In this document: one piece after another, positions 1 through 6,517 of the stretch | Position numbering within the stretch: the stretch's first letter is position 1 | Layout of the letters: each line of letters opens with the position of its first letter | From: an uncultured Roseburia sp. | GTDB lineage: Bacteria; Bacillota; Clostridia; Lachnospirales; Lachnospiraceae | NCBI GenBank assembly: GCA_910584215.1 | Contig: CAJTYI010000114.1 | Span: forward strand, 1 to 6,798 | Direction of reading: 5' to 3' | Length of the DNA: 6,798 nt | The notes under the pieces: model-generated | What the model saw: the letters and a program-made list of their open reading frames with translations, nothing else | The model's database searches: none | Told to the model about the DNA's origin: nothing | Translations under genes and position numbers: made by a program

Positions 1-2142
1 GGAACGGAGCATATATTGCTTGCCATTTTAAAGGAGGTTGACTGTGTTGCTTCGAGGCTGCTGAATACGCTGGCTGTCAATATTCAAAAAGTATATGTTG
101 ATACGCTGATCGCCATGGGGGAGGATGCCAACCTTTATAAAGAGGAGTTTGTAGGCGGCAAGCCCGGCAGGCAAAAGAGCCAGGACGGCACGCCGGTATT
201 AGACCAGTTTTCCAGGGATTTGACAGATTTGGCGGCAGAGGGAGCCCTAGACCCTGTGATCGGCAGGACAGAAGAGATCAACCGTGTAATCCAGATATTG
301 AGCCGCAGAACCAAGAATAATCCTTGTCTGATCGGCGAGCCGGGAGTCGGTAAGACTGCTATTGTGGAGGGGATTGCGGAGCGCATTGTCAGCGGTATGG
401 CCCCGGATACGGTGTTGGGAAAGCGAGTGGTGTCGTTAGATGTGTCAGGACTCGTAGCGGGTTCTAAGTACCGCGGAGAGTTTGAGGAGCGCATCAAGCG
501 GGTGCTGCAGGAGGTTCGGCGCGCCGGCAATGTCCTGCTGTTCATTGATGAACTTCACACAATCATTGGAGCCGGTGGGGCAGAGGGGGCCATCGATGCC
601 GCCAACATCTTAAAACCGGCGTTGGCGCGCGGGGAGATTCAGGTGATCGGAGCCACAACGATTGAGGAATACCGCAAACATATCGAGAAAGACGCTGCGT
701 TAGAGCGTCGTTTCCAGCCTGTGACAGTGGAGGAGCCCGCGGAGGAGCAGGCAGTAGAAATCTTAAGAGGTCTGCGCTATCAGTATGAATCACATCATCA
801 GGTGGCGATCACCGATGATGCGGTGGAAGCTGCGGTTCGTCTTGCTGCCCGCTATATCAATGACAGATTTTTGCCGGATAAAGCGATTGATTTGATGGAC
901 GAGGCATCTGCAAAGGCACGTTTGAAAGCTGACGTGCATGTGGAGGATTACGCTAGGCTTCGTGGGCAGATCAGCGAGCAGGTGATGGCGATGGAGGACG
1001 CGCTCAAAGCCGGTGATATTCCGGCGGCAAAGGCCGCCAAAGAGGAGAAACAGGCGTTAGAGCAAAAGCTGGAGAAGATAACCGAAAAGGCCAAGAAAGA
1101 GAATTCCAGAAAAAATATTAAAGTGACAGAAGATGAGATTGCCGAGATTGTGTCCGATTGGACGAAGATTCCCGTGAAAAGATTGGCCGAGGGCGAATCT
1201 GTGCGTCTGCGTCGTTTAGAAACTTCACTGCACAAGCGTGTGGTGGGTCAGGAAGATGCAGTGACTGCCGTTTCAAGGGCTGTGCGAAGAGGGCGGGTAG
1301 GTTTAAAAGACCCGAAGCGCCCGATTGGGTCATTTCTGTTTTTGGGACCCACAGGTGTGGGAAAGACAGAGATTTCCAAGGCGCTGACGGAGGCTGTGTT
1401 TGGCAGTGAGCAGGCGATGATACGTGTCGACATGTCAGAATATATGGAGAAACACAGCGTCTCTAAAATGATCGGTTCTCCGCCAGGCTATGTAGGCCAT
1501 GAGGATGGCGGGCAGCTTAGCGAAAAAGTGCGCAGAAATCCGTATTCGGTCGTTCTCTTTGACGAGATCGAAAAGGCACACCCCGATGTGTTTAATATTT
1601 TATTGCAGGTGCTCGATGACGGCCACATTACAGATTCCCAGGGAAGACGGGTGGACTTTAAAAATACTATCATTATTATGACGTCAAATGCGGGGGCGCA
1701 GGCGATCGTAGAGCCCAAAAAACTGGGGTTTGCTTCCGGCGACAATGAAAAGCAGGATTATGAGCGCATGAAAAACGGTGTGATGGAAGAGGTAAAGCGT
1801 ATCTTTAAGCCGGAGTTTTTGAACCGTATCGACGAGACGATCGTGTTCCGTTCCTTAAACCGGGAGGATATGAAGCAGATCGTTACGATTATGGGAAAAG
1901 AGCTGGCCGAGCGCTGCCAAAAGCAGCTGGACATTACGCTGACACTGCGGGATAGCGCGAAAAATTATATTGTGGAGAAAGCGTATGACGCCAAATATGG
2001 CGCGAGACCGCTGCGCCGCAAAATGCAGGAGGAAATTGAGGATAAACTGGCGGAGCAGATTTTGGAGGGAACGGTTGCCGCCGGGGCAGAAGTGGTGGTC
2101 ACGACAAAGAAGAATAAGCTTGTGATCGAAAAAGTTAAATAA
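1..2142 (+). CDS. clpC: ATP-dependent Clp protease ATP-binding subunit ClpC (5' truncated by window edge)
   Basis: This is a cytoplasmic AAA+ unfoldase that threads damaged or tagged proteins into the ClpP peptidase chamber. The reading frame is already open at base 1 and begins with GTEHILLAILKE, the start of the second Clp-N repeat in ClpC proteins, so roughly the first 100 residues are missing. Domains in order: the rest of the N-domain; AAA-1 with Walker A GEPGVGKT (334-357) and Walker B LLFIDE (535-552); a short ClpC-type coiled-coil middle domain (about 949-1130), much smaller than that of ClpB; AAA-2 with Walker A GPTGVGKT (1345-1368), Walker B VVLFDE (1549-1566) and sensor-2 GARPLRR (1999-2019). 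An LGF tripeptide at 1723-1731 sits where ClpC carries its ClpP-docking loop, so a protease role is more likely than a ClpB-like disaggregase role. No frameshift is seen. CtsR control is usual in Firmicutes, but the promoter is outside the window. Confidence 0.97.
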   Translation, partial: GTEHILLAILKEVDCVASRLLNTLAVNIQKVYVDTLIAMGEDANLYKEEFVGGKPGRQKSQDGTPVLDQFSRDLTDLAAEGALDPVIGRTEEINRVIQILSRRTKNNPCLIGEPGVGKTAIVEGIAERIVSGMAPDTVLGKRVVSLDVSGLVAGSKYRGEFEERIKRVLQEVRRAGNVLLFIDELHTIIGAGGAEGAIDAANILKPALARGEIQVIGATTIEEYRKHIEKDAALERRFQPVTVEEPAEEQAVEILRGLRYQYESHHQVAITDDAVEAAVRLAARYINDRFLPDKAIDLMDEASAKARLKADVHVEDYARLRGQISEQVMAMEDALKAGDIPAAKAAKEEKQALEQKLEKITEKAKKENSRKNIKVTEDEIAEIVSDWTKIPVKRLAEGESVRLRRLETSLHKRVVGQEDAVTAVSRAVRRGRVGLKDPKRPIGSFLFLGPTGVGKTEISKALTEAVFGSEQAMIRVDMSEYMEKHSVSKMIGSPPGYVGHEDGGQLSEKVRRNPYSVVLFDEIEKAHPDVFNILLQVLDDGHITDSQGRRVDFKNTIIIMTSNAGAQAIVEPKKLGFASGDNEKQDYERMKNGVMEEVKRIFKPEFLNRIDETIVFRSLNREDMKQIVTIMGKELAERCQKQLDITLTLRDSAKNYIVEKAYDAKYGARPLRRKMQEEIEDKLAEQILEGTVAAGAEVVVTTKKNKLVIEKVK

Positions 2143-2159
2143 TTGTGAATTGTGCTAAT

Positions 2160-2176
2160 AACACTGGAAAAGTGTT
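2160..2176. promoter_or_regulatory. 17-bp palindrome AACACT-N5-AGTGTT
   Basis: A perfect 6-bp inverted repeat separated by GGAAA lies 17 bases after the clpC stop. It overlaps the proposed -35 element of the next gene, so it could be an operator. As RNA it would be a small hairpin, but it is not followed by a U-run, so it is a poor terminator. I cannot match it to a known regulator site. Confidence 0.3.
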
Positions 2177-2193
2177 TGCAATTATTGTATAAT
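2165..2193 (+). promoter_or_regulatory. candidate sigma-A promoter for the 136-aa gene
   Basis: A consensus -10 TATAAT lies at 2188-2193, with a 17-bp spacer from TGGAAA at 2165-2170, which matches the -35 consensus at four of six positions. It would start transcription near 2200 and leave an untranslated leader of about 58 bases. That leader contains a small hairpin, CCGCA (2220-2224) with TGCGG (2236-2240). The -10 is strong and the -35 is weak. Confidence 0.5.
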
Positions 2194-2257
2194 AAAACCA
2201 TAATATTTACGGAAAATAGCCGCAGAAGCTTACGTTGCGGAGATACAGGAGGATGAG

Positions 2258-2668
2258 ATGGCTGTTATTAGTGAATTGCTTCGTTCAGAAGCGGATGGTA
2301 GCATTAGTTTTGGGGATTATTCTCTCAGCGCAAAAGCAAAACTGGATAATTTTGAACATCAGGGAGACCTGTATAAAGTCAAAACATTTCAGGAGATCAC
2401 CAAGCTTGAGCGCAACGGCATGTTCGTATATGAGTCGGTGCCCGGCACAGCGGTTGCTAATTTGCAGGCGACGGAGACAGGGATTACTTTTGAAGTAGAA
2501 GGACCCGAGGATGCACAGATTACGGTAGAGCTGGAGAGCGGTACGGAGTATGATATCATAATTGATGGTGCAAACGCAGGCAGGATGAAGACTAATTTAG
2601 GAGGCAAGCTGAGTGTCAGTGTGGAACTTGGCGAGCGTCCGGTGACAGTAGAGGTAAAAAAATGCTAA
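2258..2668 (+). CDS. conserved-type small protein of unknown function (136 aa), between clpC and radA
   Basis: I do not assign a function. The start at 2258 is well supported by AGGAGG at 2247-2252, five bases upstream. The N-terminal half carries the blocks GSISFGDYSLSAKAKLDNF and YKVKTFQEITKLERNGMFVYE. The C-terminal half reads as alternating beta-strand-forming segments (ITFEVEGPED, ITVELESGTEYDIII, GGKLSVSVELGE) and ends in VEVKKC. It has no signal peptide, membrane segment or catalytic motif I can identify, so a cytoplasmic, beta-sandwich-like protein is a reasonable guess. From memory, similar short proteins in Lachnospiraceae genomes carry the name 'endosialidase', but nothing here looks like a sialidase catalytic domain and I would not transfer that name. 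It has its own promoter-like site upstream and a strong terminator downstream, so it may be transcribed as a single gene. Confidence 0.9.
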   Translation: MAVISELLRSEADGSISFGDYSLSAKAKLDNFEHQGDLYKVKTFQEITKLERNGMFVYESVPGTAVANLQATETGITFEVEGPEDAQITVELESGTEYDIIIDGANAGRMKTNLGGKLSVSVELGERPVTVEVKKC

Positions 2669-2704
2669 TGTTTTCCCGATGCGGATAGACGAAAGCATGG
2701 TTTG

Positions 2705-2758
2705 AAAAGGCGACAATCTGTAGGATGTTCAATTCGCTTCAGATTGTTGTCTTTTTTT
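2705..2758 (+). terminator. intrinsic terminator after the 136-aa gene
   Basis: The left arm AAAAGGCGACAATCTG (2705-2720) pairs over 16 positions, including two G-U wobbles, with the right arm at 2740-2755. The seven-T run (2752-2758) overlaps the outer right arm. The loop is 19 bases. It lies 36 bases past the stop at 2668, separating this gene from radA. The A-run on the left arm could give weak termination on the other strand as well. Confidence 0.9.
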
Positions 2759-2802
2759 AATGATAGAAAATGCGTCTTTAGATATTTGTTGTATGGATGC
2801 GG

Positions 2803-2921
2803 ACGTGTCTGTTTTGCTGATTAGGAAGTTGGTGCGGGTTTGTCAGAATTGTTGATTAGGAAGTTGATGTGAACGTGTCTGTTTTGCTGATTAGGAAGTT
2901 GATGTGAACGTGTCTGTTTTG
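2803..2921. repeat. 35-bp tandem repeat, about 3.4 copies
   Basis: Units start at 2803, 2838, 2873 and 2908 and run directly into each other without spacers. Units 1 and 3 share the first 29 bases (beginning ACGTGTCTGTTTTGCTG, then ATTAGGAAGTTG) and differ only near the end. Unit 2 is diverged in its first half (GTTTGTCAGAATTG) but keeps GATTAGGAAGTTGATGTGA. Unit 4 is cut off after 14 bases. The + strand is rich in T and G and poor in C. The period is not a multiple of three and no gene covers it. The rest of the 2759-3032 gap holds no ORF I can support and no convincing radA promoter. Confidence 0.9.
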
Positions 2922-3032
2922 TTCTGTCATAGGAAAGATCTGTCAGTATGTGAGGCGAAAGACGATGATTTTTGCACAGAAAAGATTAGGTAAGGGTTTG
3001 TAGATTGATAAAAAATGGAAAGGGATTATGTT

Positions 3033-4409
3033 ATGGCAAAAGGAAAGACCAGTGTTTTTTTCTGCCAATCCTGCGGCTTTGAGTCGTCGAAGTGGATGGG
3101 GCAGTGTCCGGGGTGCAAAGAGTGGAATACATTTGTGGAGGAAATTGTCGACAAGAAAAAGGGGGGTGCGAGGACAGGTACTTCGTCGTCCGCGGAGAGC
3201 GTCGTGTTACCGATTTCTGAGATCGAGTCGCTTCAGGAAAAGCGGATTGCTACCAGAATCAGGGAACTTGACCGTGTGTTGGGTGGCGGCATTGTCACGG
3301 GTTCCCTTGTGTTGGTGGGCGGCGATCCCGGAATCGGCAAATCAACGCTGTTGTTGCAGGTGTGCAGGCAGCTTTCTAAACAAGGGATGCGGGTTTTATA
3401 CATATCAGGGGAGGAGTCCTTACAGCAGATCAAAATTCGCGCGGAGCGCATCGGCAGCTTTGAGGACTCCCTGCGCTTGCTCTGTGAGACGAATCTGGAA
3501 ACCATCAGAGGCGTGATTGACAGGGAAAAGCCCCAGGTTGTGGTGATCGATTCCATTCAGACTATGTACAATGAAAATGTCACATCCGCGCCGGGCAGTG
3601 TCTCACAGGTGCGGGAGTCGACGGCAGTCCTGATGCAGATTGCCAAGGGAATGGGGATTGCAGTTTTTATCGTGGGTCATGTAACCAAGGAGGGCGTAGT
3701 TGCGGGGCCGCGTGTCTTAGAACATATGGTAGACACGGTGCTGTATTTTGAGGGCGACCGCCATGTGGCTTACCGCATTTTGCGCGGGGTAAAGAATCGG
3801 TTTGGTTCTACCAATGAGATTGGTGTTTTTGAAATGAGGGAGACAGGTTTAGAGGAAGTCGAAAATCCCTCCGAATATATGTTAAACGGAAGACCTAAGG
3901 GCGCATCGGGGTCTGTGGTGGCCTGTTCGATGGAGGGTACACGCCCGATTTTGATTGAGATTCAGGCGCTGGTGTGCCACAGTAATTTTGGTATGCCTAG
4001 AAGAACGGCGGCGGGTACTGACTTCAACCGCGTCAATCTGTTGATGGCGGTGTTAGAGAAACGATTGGGTCTGTCCCTTGGCAGCTGTGACGCCTATGTC
4101 AATATTGCAGGCGGTATTCGGATGAATGAGCCGGCTGTGGACCTTGGCATCGTGCTCTCCATCATTTCCAGCTATAAGGATATCCCTATTGATGAGAAAA
4201 CCATCTGCTTTGGGGAGGTGGGACTGAGCGGAGAAGTGCGGGCAGTCAGTATGGCGCAGCAGCGTGTGCTCGAGGCAAAGAAATTGGGATTTGGCATATG
4301 CCTCTTGCCGGAGGTGTGCCGCGAAATGTTAAAACCAATCGAGGGTATCAAGCTTGTCGGCGTGCGGACCGTCAAGGATGCGATGGAGTATGTTGTGAGA
4401 GGGAAATAA
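3033..4409 (+). CDS. radA: DNA repair protein RadA (Sms), branch-migration ATPase
   Basis: RadA is a RecA-like, DnaB-related ATPase that drives branch migration of recombination intermediates alongside RecA in the cytoplasm. All family landmarks are present in a 458-residue product of normal length: an N-terminal C4 zinc finger (Cys11, Cys14, Cys25, Cys28); a RecA-like core with Walker A GGDPGIGKST (residues 96-105) and Walker B VVVID ending at Asp173; the RadA-specific KNRFG motif (254-258); and a C-terminal Lon-like (S16) fold. I chose the ATG at 3033 (MAKGKTSVFFC) because AAAGGG at 3019-3024 lies eight bases upstream and families start this way. An in-frame ATG at 3015 would add six residues but has no Shine-Dalgarno site. 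The gene is intact. In many Firmicutes disA follows radA; here it does not. Confidence 0.97.
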   Translation: MAKGKTSVFFCQSCGFESSKWMGQCPGCKEWNTFVEEIVDKKKGGARTGTSSSAESVVLPISEIESLQEKRIATRIRELDRVLGGGIVTGSLVLVGGDPGIGKSTLLLQVCRQLSKQGMRVLYISGEESLQQIKIRAERIGSFEDSLRLLCETNLETIRGVIDREKPQVVVIDSIQTMYNENVTSAPGSVSQVRESTAVLMQIAKGMGIAVFIVGHVTKEGVVAGPRVLEHMVDTVLYFEGDRHVAYRILRGVKNRFGSTNEIGVFEMRETGLEEVENPSEYMLNGRPKGASGSVVACSMEGTRPILIEIQALVCHSNFGMPRRTAAGTDFNRVNLLMAVLEKRLGLSLGSCDAYVNIAGGIRMNEPAVDLGIVLSIISSYKDIPIDEKTICFGEVGLSGEVRAVSMAQQRVLEAKKLGFGICLLPEVCREMLKPIEGIKLVGVRTVKDAMEYVVRGK

Positions 4410-4410
4410 C

Positions 4411-4446
4411 CAATTCACGCAGGTTCAAGGGCAATTCACGCAGGTT
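4411..4446. repeat. 15-bp direct repeat just after radA stop
   Basis: CAATTCACGCAGGTT occurs at 4411-4425 and again, identically, at 4432-4446, with a 21-base period. The first copy starts two bases after the radA stop codon. It looks like a short tandem duplication; no function is evident. Confidence 0.85.
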
Positions 4447-4449
4447 GTA

Positions 4450-4478
4450 TTGTAATATTCAGGAAATGGAGATAGTAT
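4450..4478 (+). promoter_or_regulatory. weak candidate promoter downstream of radA
   Basis: TTGTAA (4450-4455) and TAGTAT (4473-4478) are separated by 17 bases and each matches the sigma-A consensus at four of six positions. It is correctly placed to transcribe the decayed ORF and the LRR gene. No terminator is visible between radA and here, so read-through from radA is equally possible. Confidence 0.25.
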
Positions 4479-4522
4479 AAGGGGGCAGAGCAACAAAATC
4501 ATTAAATAAGGGCAAATGGCTT

Positions 4523-4885
4523 ATGAAAAATAAGAACAGATTTTTGGCTGCTATTTTGGCCGGAGCTACGGCTGTAACAGGAATCGTGGTGCCAGAGGAT
4601 GCGCTGAAAGCCGAAGAATTTGCGAATATCAAAAACCTTTTTGGCATACGGATGCAAGTATTGGGGCGGGTTCATTATGCAGGACATATACTATCATGCG
4701 ACTGACACGGTAACGATTGATGACTGGGTTATATGAAAGAAATATTTGAGGATGTCGCAATTATATTTGAACTGCCTGATAGGTCACTGCGCCCTTTGCC
4801 GGATGAATTATAGATACAGGAGATGCAATTAAGATCGGATGATGTTTTAAGGCTAACAGGATATGGGATAGGGGACAAAATATGA
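4523..4885 (+). pseudogene. probable decayed gene for a small secreted protein
   Basis: The frame from 4523 begins with a good signal peptide: MKNKNR, then a hydrophobic stretch LAAILAGATAVTGIVV, then a polar region KAEE. It becomes poor after about residue 40 and stops at 4705. A protein-like continuation (AYGCKYWGGF, then YYHATDTVTIDDW) lies in the +1 frame from about 4644 to a stop at 4736. An A5 and a T5 homopolymer run at 4631-4642 mark the likely slip site. A third segment (4733-4885, MKEIFEDVAIIFELPD...) is interrupted by TAG at 4811-4813 and ends with TGA overlapping the next start codon as ATGA. Only a weak AAGGG lies upstream of 4523. I do not recognise the family. The alternative is a genuine 60-aa exported peptide (4523-4705) followed by non-coding DNA. 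Confidence 0.45.
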
Positions 4886-5913
4886 CTAAAAAGCGAATGA
4901 TCAGTATATGGATTGTGCTTGTACTCCTGTTTACCGGAGCTATAGGAGGCTGTCTGACAGAGGCGTCCGCGGCAGTGAAGGTAAAGGGGGAGAAAACAGC
5001 CGGCGATTATAAATACCGATACAGTAAAGAATATAAAGGGATAGAGATCACAAAATATATTGGCAAAGAAAAAGAGGTCTACATCCCGGCAATGATAGAG
5101 AATAAGCCGGTGAAGGCTCTGGCAAGACATGCGTTTTACTCAAATGAAGTGGTTGAGAAAGTAGTCCTCCCCGATACGATCGTGGAAATTGGCGCAGGGG
5201 CATTTGGAAGTTGTTTTAAATTAAACAATGTCACCCTGCCTTCCCAATTGCGGGCGATTCGCGAAGAAACATTTTCGACATGTCCGTTGCTTACCGAGCT
5301 CAAGATACCGTCTTCTGTCAAATATATAGGGAGTTCCGCGTTTCTTTGGTCTGGGCTAAAGCAGATTACGATACCGGCGTCCGTAAGGGAAATTGACAAT
5401 TGGGCTTTTAACGATTGCAGAGAGTTAGAGCAAGTTATGATACCGGAAAATGCAAAACTAGAAAAAATCGGTGAGGCTGCTTTTTCAGAATGTTATCAGC
5501 TAAAGACGATTAGTCCCCTGCCCGCGAGCCTTAAAAAGTTGGGGACCAGAGTATTTGACGGAAGTTCTTTGAGAGAAATCCATTTTGCGCCAAATGCAAA
5601 GATCAAGGAATTGCCGGAAAAGTGTTTCTTTAACTGTCAGGGTTTAAGAGAGGTCGACATACCAAAAAATGTGACGAAAATTGGTGCGAAGCTGTTCATT
5701 GCCGTAGATGAAACGGATGGGAAATATTATTACAGGCACCGTGTGGTGAAGATCAATATTTTGGGAGGCAAAATCAAGACGATAGAGAAAGATGCATTTA
5801 AAGGAATCAATAAAAAGGCGGTGTTTAAAGTGCCCTCCAAGTATAAGACAAAATATAAAAAACTGCTCAAAAAACAGAGCTGGTTTAAACCCACGATGAA
5901 AATTCGAGTTTAA
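4882..5913 (+). CDS. secreted BspA-like leucine-rich repeat (LRR_5) protein
   Basis: This 343-residue protein is exported and probably acts outside the cell in binding host or surface ligands; BspA-family relatives are adhesin-like, but the ligand here is unknown. The N-terminus is a signal peptide: KKR at residues 3-5, a hydrophobic core to about residue 23, and a likely signal peptidase I cut at ASA (28-30). IGGC ending at Cys24 is a possible but imperfect lipobox. Residues about 65-315 contain nine or ten repeats of the LRR_5 form (for example LPDTIVEIGAGAFGSCFKL and IPASVREIDNWAFNDCREL); the repeat is degenerate toward the end. The tail (KAVFKVPSKYKTKYKKLLKK...) is strongly basic, as is usual in clostridial members, and there is no LPXTG anchor. 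AGGGG at 4870-4874, seven bases upstream, supports the start. No enzymatic domain is seen. Confidence 0.9.
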   Translation: MTKKRMISIWIVLVLLFTGAIGGCLTEASAAVKVKGEKTAGDYKYRYSKEYKGIEITKYIGKEKEVYIPAMIENKPVKALARHAFYSNEVVEKVVLPDTIVEIGAGAFGSCFKLNNVTLPSQLRAIREETFSTCPLLTELKIPSSVKYIGSSAFLWSGLKQITIPASVREIDNWAFNDCRELEQVMIPENAKLEKIGEAAFSECYQLKTISPLPASLKKLGTRVFDGSSLREIHFAPNAKIKELPEKCFFNCQGLREVDIPKNVTKIGAKLFIAVDETDGKYYYRHRVVKINILGGKIKTIEKDAFKGINKKAVFKVPSKYKTKYKKLLKKQSWFKPTMKIRV

Positions 5914-5939
5914 GAGTTCAGATATAAACTGATATCGGC

Positions 5940-5971
5940 CTGCTACTGCGCATATGCTACGCAGTTAGCAG
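5940..5971. repeat. inverted repeat/hairpin after the LRR gene
   Basis: CTGCTACTGCG (5940-5950) pairs with CGCAGTTAGCAG (5960-5971) around a nine-base loop, with one bulged T. It starts 26 bases after the LRR stop. There is no T-run after it, so it is not a typical intrinsic terminator; it could protect the 3' end of the mRNA. Confidence 0.7.
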
Positions 5972-6015
5972 ACAGTAATGCCAAATAGCCATTTCACTTG
6001 TTGTACCAGTTTTTC

Positions 6016-6075
6016 AGTGTGAAGCTTGAAATCACTTAACGTGGTTCTTTCGAGTTTAGTGATTTCTTTCACACT
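6016..6075. repeat. long imperfect inverted repeat
   Basis: The outer arms AGTGTGAA (6016-6023) and TTCACACT (6068-6075) and the inner arms AAATCACT (6029-6036) and AGTGATTT (6058-6065) form a 60-base fold with an asymmetric internal loop (five against two bases) and an apical loop of about 21 bases that can close further by A-T and C-G pairs. No T-run follows on either strand. Confidence 0.7.
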
Positions 6076-6078
6076 TGA

Positions 6079-6422
6079 GAATACCCCAAGATACTTGATA
6101 TATGCCAATGTCATATATGGCAATATATGCTCGGTGTCGATATGGGGCGCAATGAAACTGTGACATGGGGCTGGAGAAGATCATCTGACAATACGGAAGA
6201 GTGGTATCATATGTAAGCGTTTTGGAGATTTAAAGGGTGCAGGCGTATTCCGATCACAGGAATTATGCTACGAAGCAGAATGAATTGTCTATGCAATTGG
6301 TACAAAAATCGACAAAAAACTTTCTTTTAAAAAGATTAAAATAAAGGTTGACATTCCAGAAAACGGGTGCTATTATATACAAGCTGACCGCAGACATGTT
6401 GTCTACATAGCAGATAGTTGAA
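6079..6422 (+). pseudogene. unrecognised segment with broken coding character
   Basis: No intact gene of ordinary length is present here. Three protein-like pieces lie in shifting frames: an open frame from 6079 to the TAA at about 6216 (including MGRNETVTWGWRRSSD); a second frame running from about 6163 to a TGA near 6283; and, after that TGA in the same frame, a piece including KKLSFKKIKIKVDIPENGC and YYIQADRRHVVYIADS, ending near 6422. The last piece overlaps the upstream rRNA promoter. I do not recognise the family. It may be the remains of a gene destroyed between the LRR locus and the rRNA operon, or chance open frame in AT-rich DNA. Confidence 0.25.
6348..6376 (+). promoter_or_regulatory. 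rRNA-type sigma-A promoter P1
   Basis: TTGACA (6348-6353), a 17-bp spacer and TATTAT (6371-6376), preceded by A/T-rich tracts at about 6301-6345 that resemble an UP element. The predicted start is G6383, within AAGCTG. Confidence 0.8.
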
Positions 6423-6482
6423 ATGAGGAGCTATCTCGATTTGATACTTATCAAAAAATGGTAATTATTGAGAAAAAAGTTG

Positions 6483-6511
6483 TTGACAAATGTTGGATAA
6501 GGTGGTATAGT
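6483..6511 (+). promoter_or_regulatory. rRNA-type sigma-A promoter P2
   Basis: TTGACA (6483-6488), a 17-bp spacer and TATAGT (6506-6511), with A-runs upstream at 6449-6480. The predicted start is G6518, again within AAGCTG and at the same distance from the -10 as in P1. The transcript would begin directly with a hairpin, GCTGTT (6518-6523) and AACAGC (6528-6533), capped by GCAA. Confidence 0.85.
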
Positions 6512-6517
6512 AAATAA

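Noticed and set aside
2160..2176. Intrinsic terminator for clpC
   Set aside because: The stem is only six pairs, mostly A-T, and is followed by TGCAATTATTG rather than a T-run.
2803..2921. Possible CRISPR array from the 35-bp repeats
   Set aside because: The units are directly contiguous with no unique spacers, the copies are uneven, and no cas gene is present in the window.
3015..3032. Longer RadA start adding MERDYV
   Set aside because: No Shine-Dalgarno site precedes 3015, whereas AAAGGG is well spaced for the ATG at 3033 and RadA proteins normally begin MAKxK.
3028..3516. Long + strand frame overlapping the 5' part of radA
   Set aside because: It is a shadow of radA in another frame, with low-complexity basic and serine-rich translation and no family features.
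4729..5130. 133-codon minus-strand frame across the pseudogene and LRR start
   Set aside because: It lies opposite the LRR signal peptide and gives an unconvincing Cys/Ser/Leu-rich translation; the + strand gene is clearly the real one.
5965..6114. 49-codon minus-strand ORF ending LVQQVKWLFGITVC, which faintly recalls the coiled N-terminus of some transposases
   Set aside because: It has no ribosome binding site, much of it is the 6016-6075 inverted repeat, and the resemblance is too slight to call an insertion-sequence remnant.
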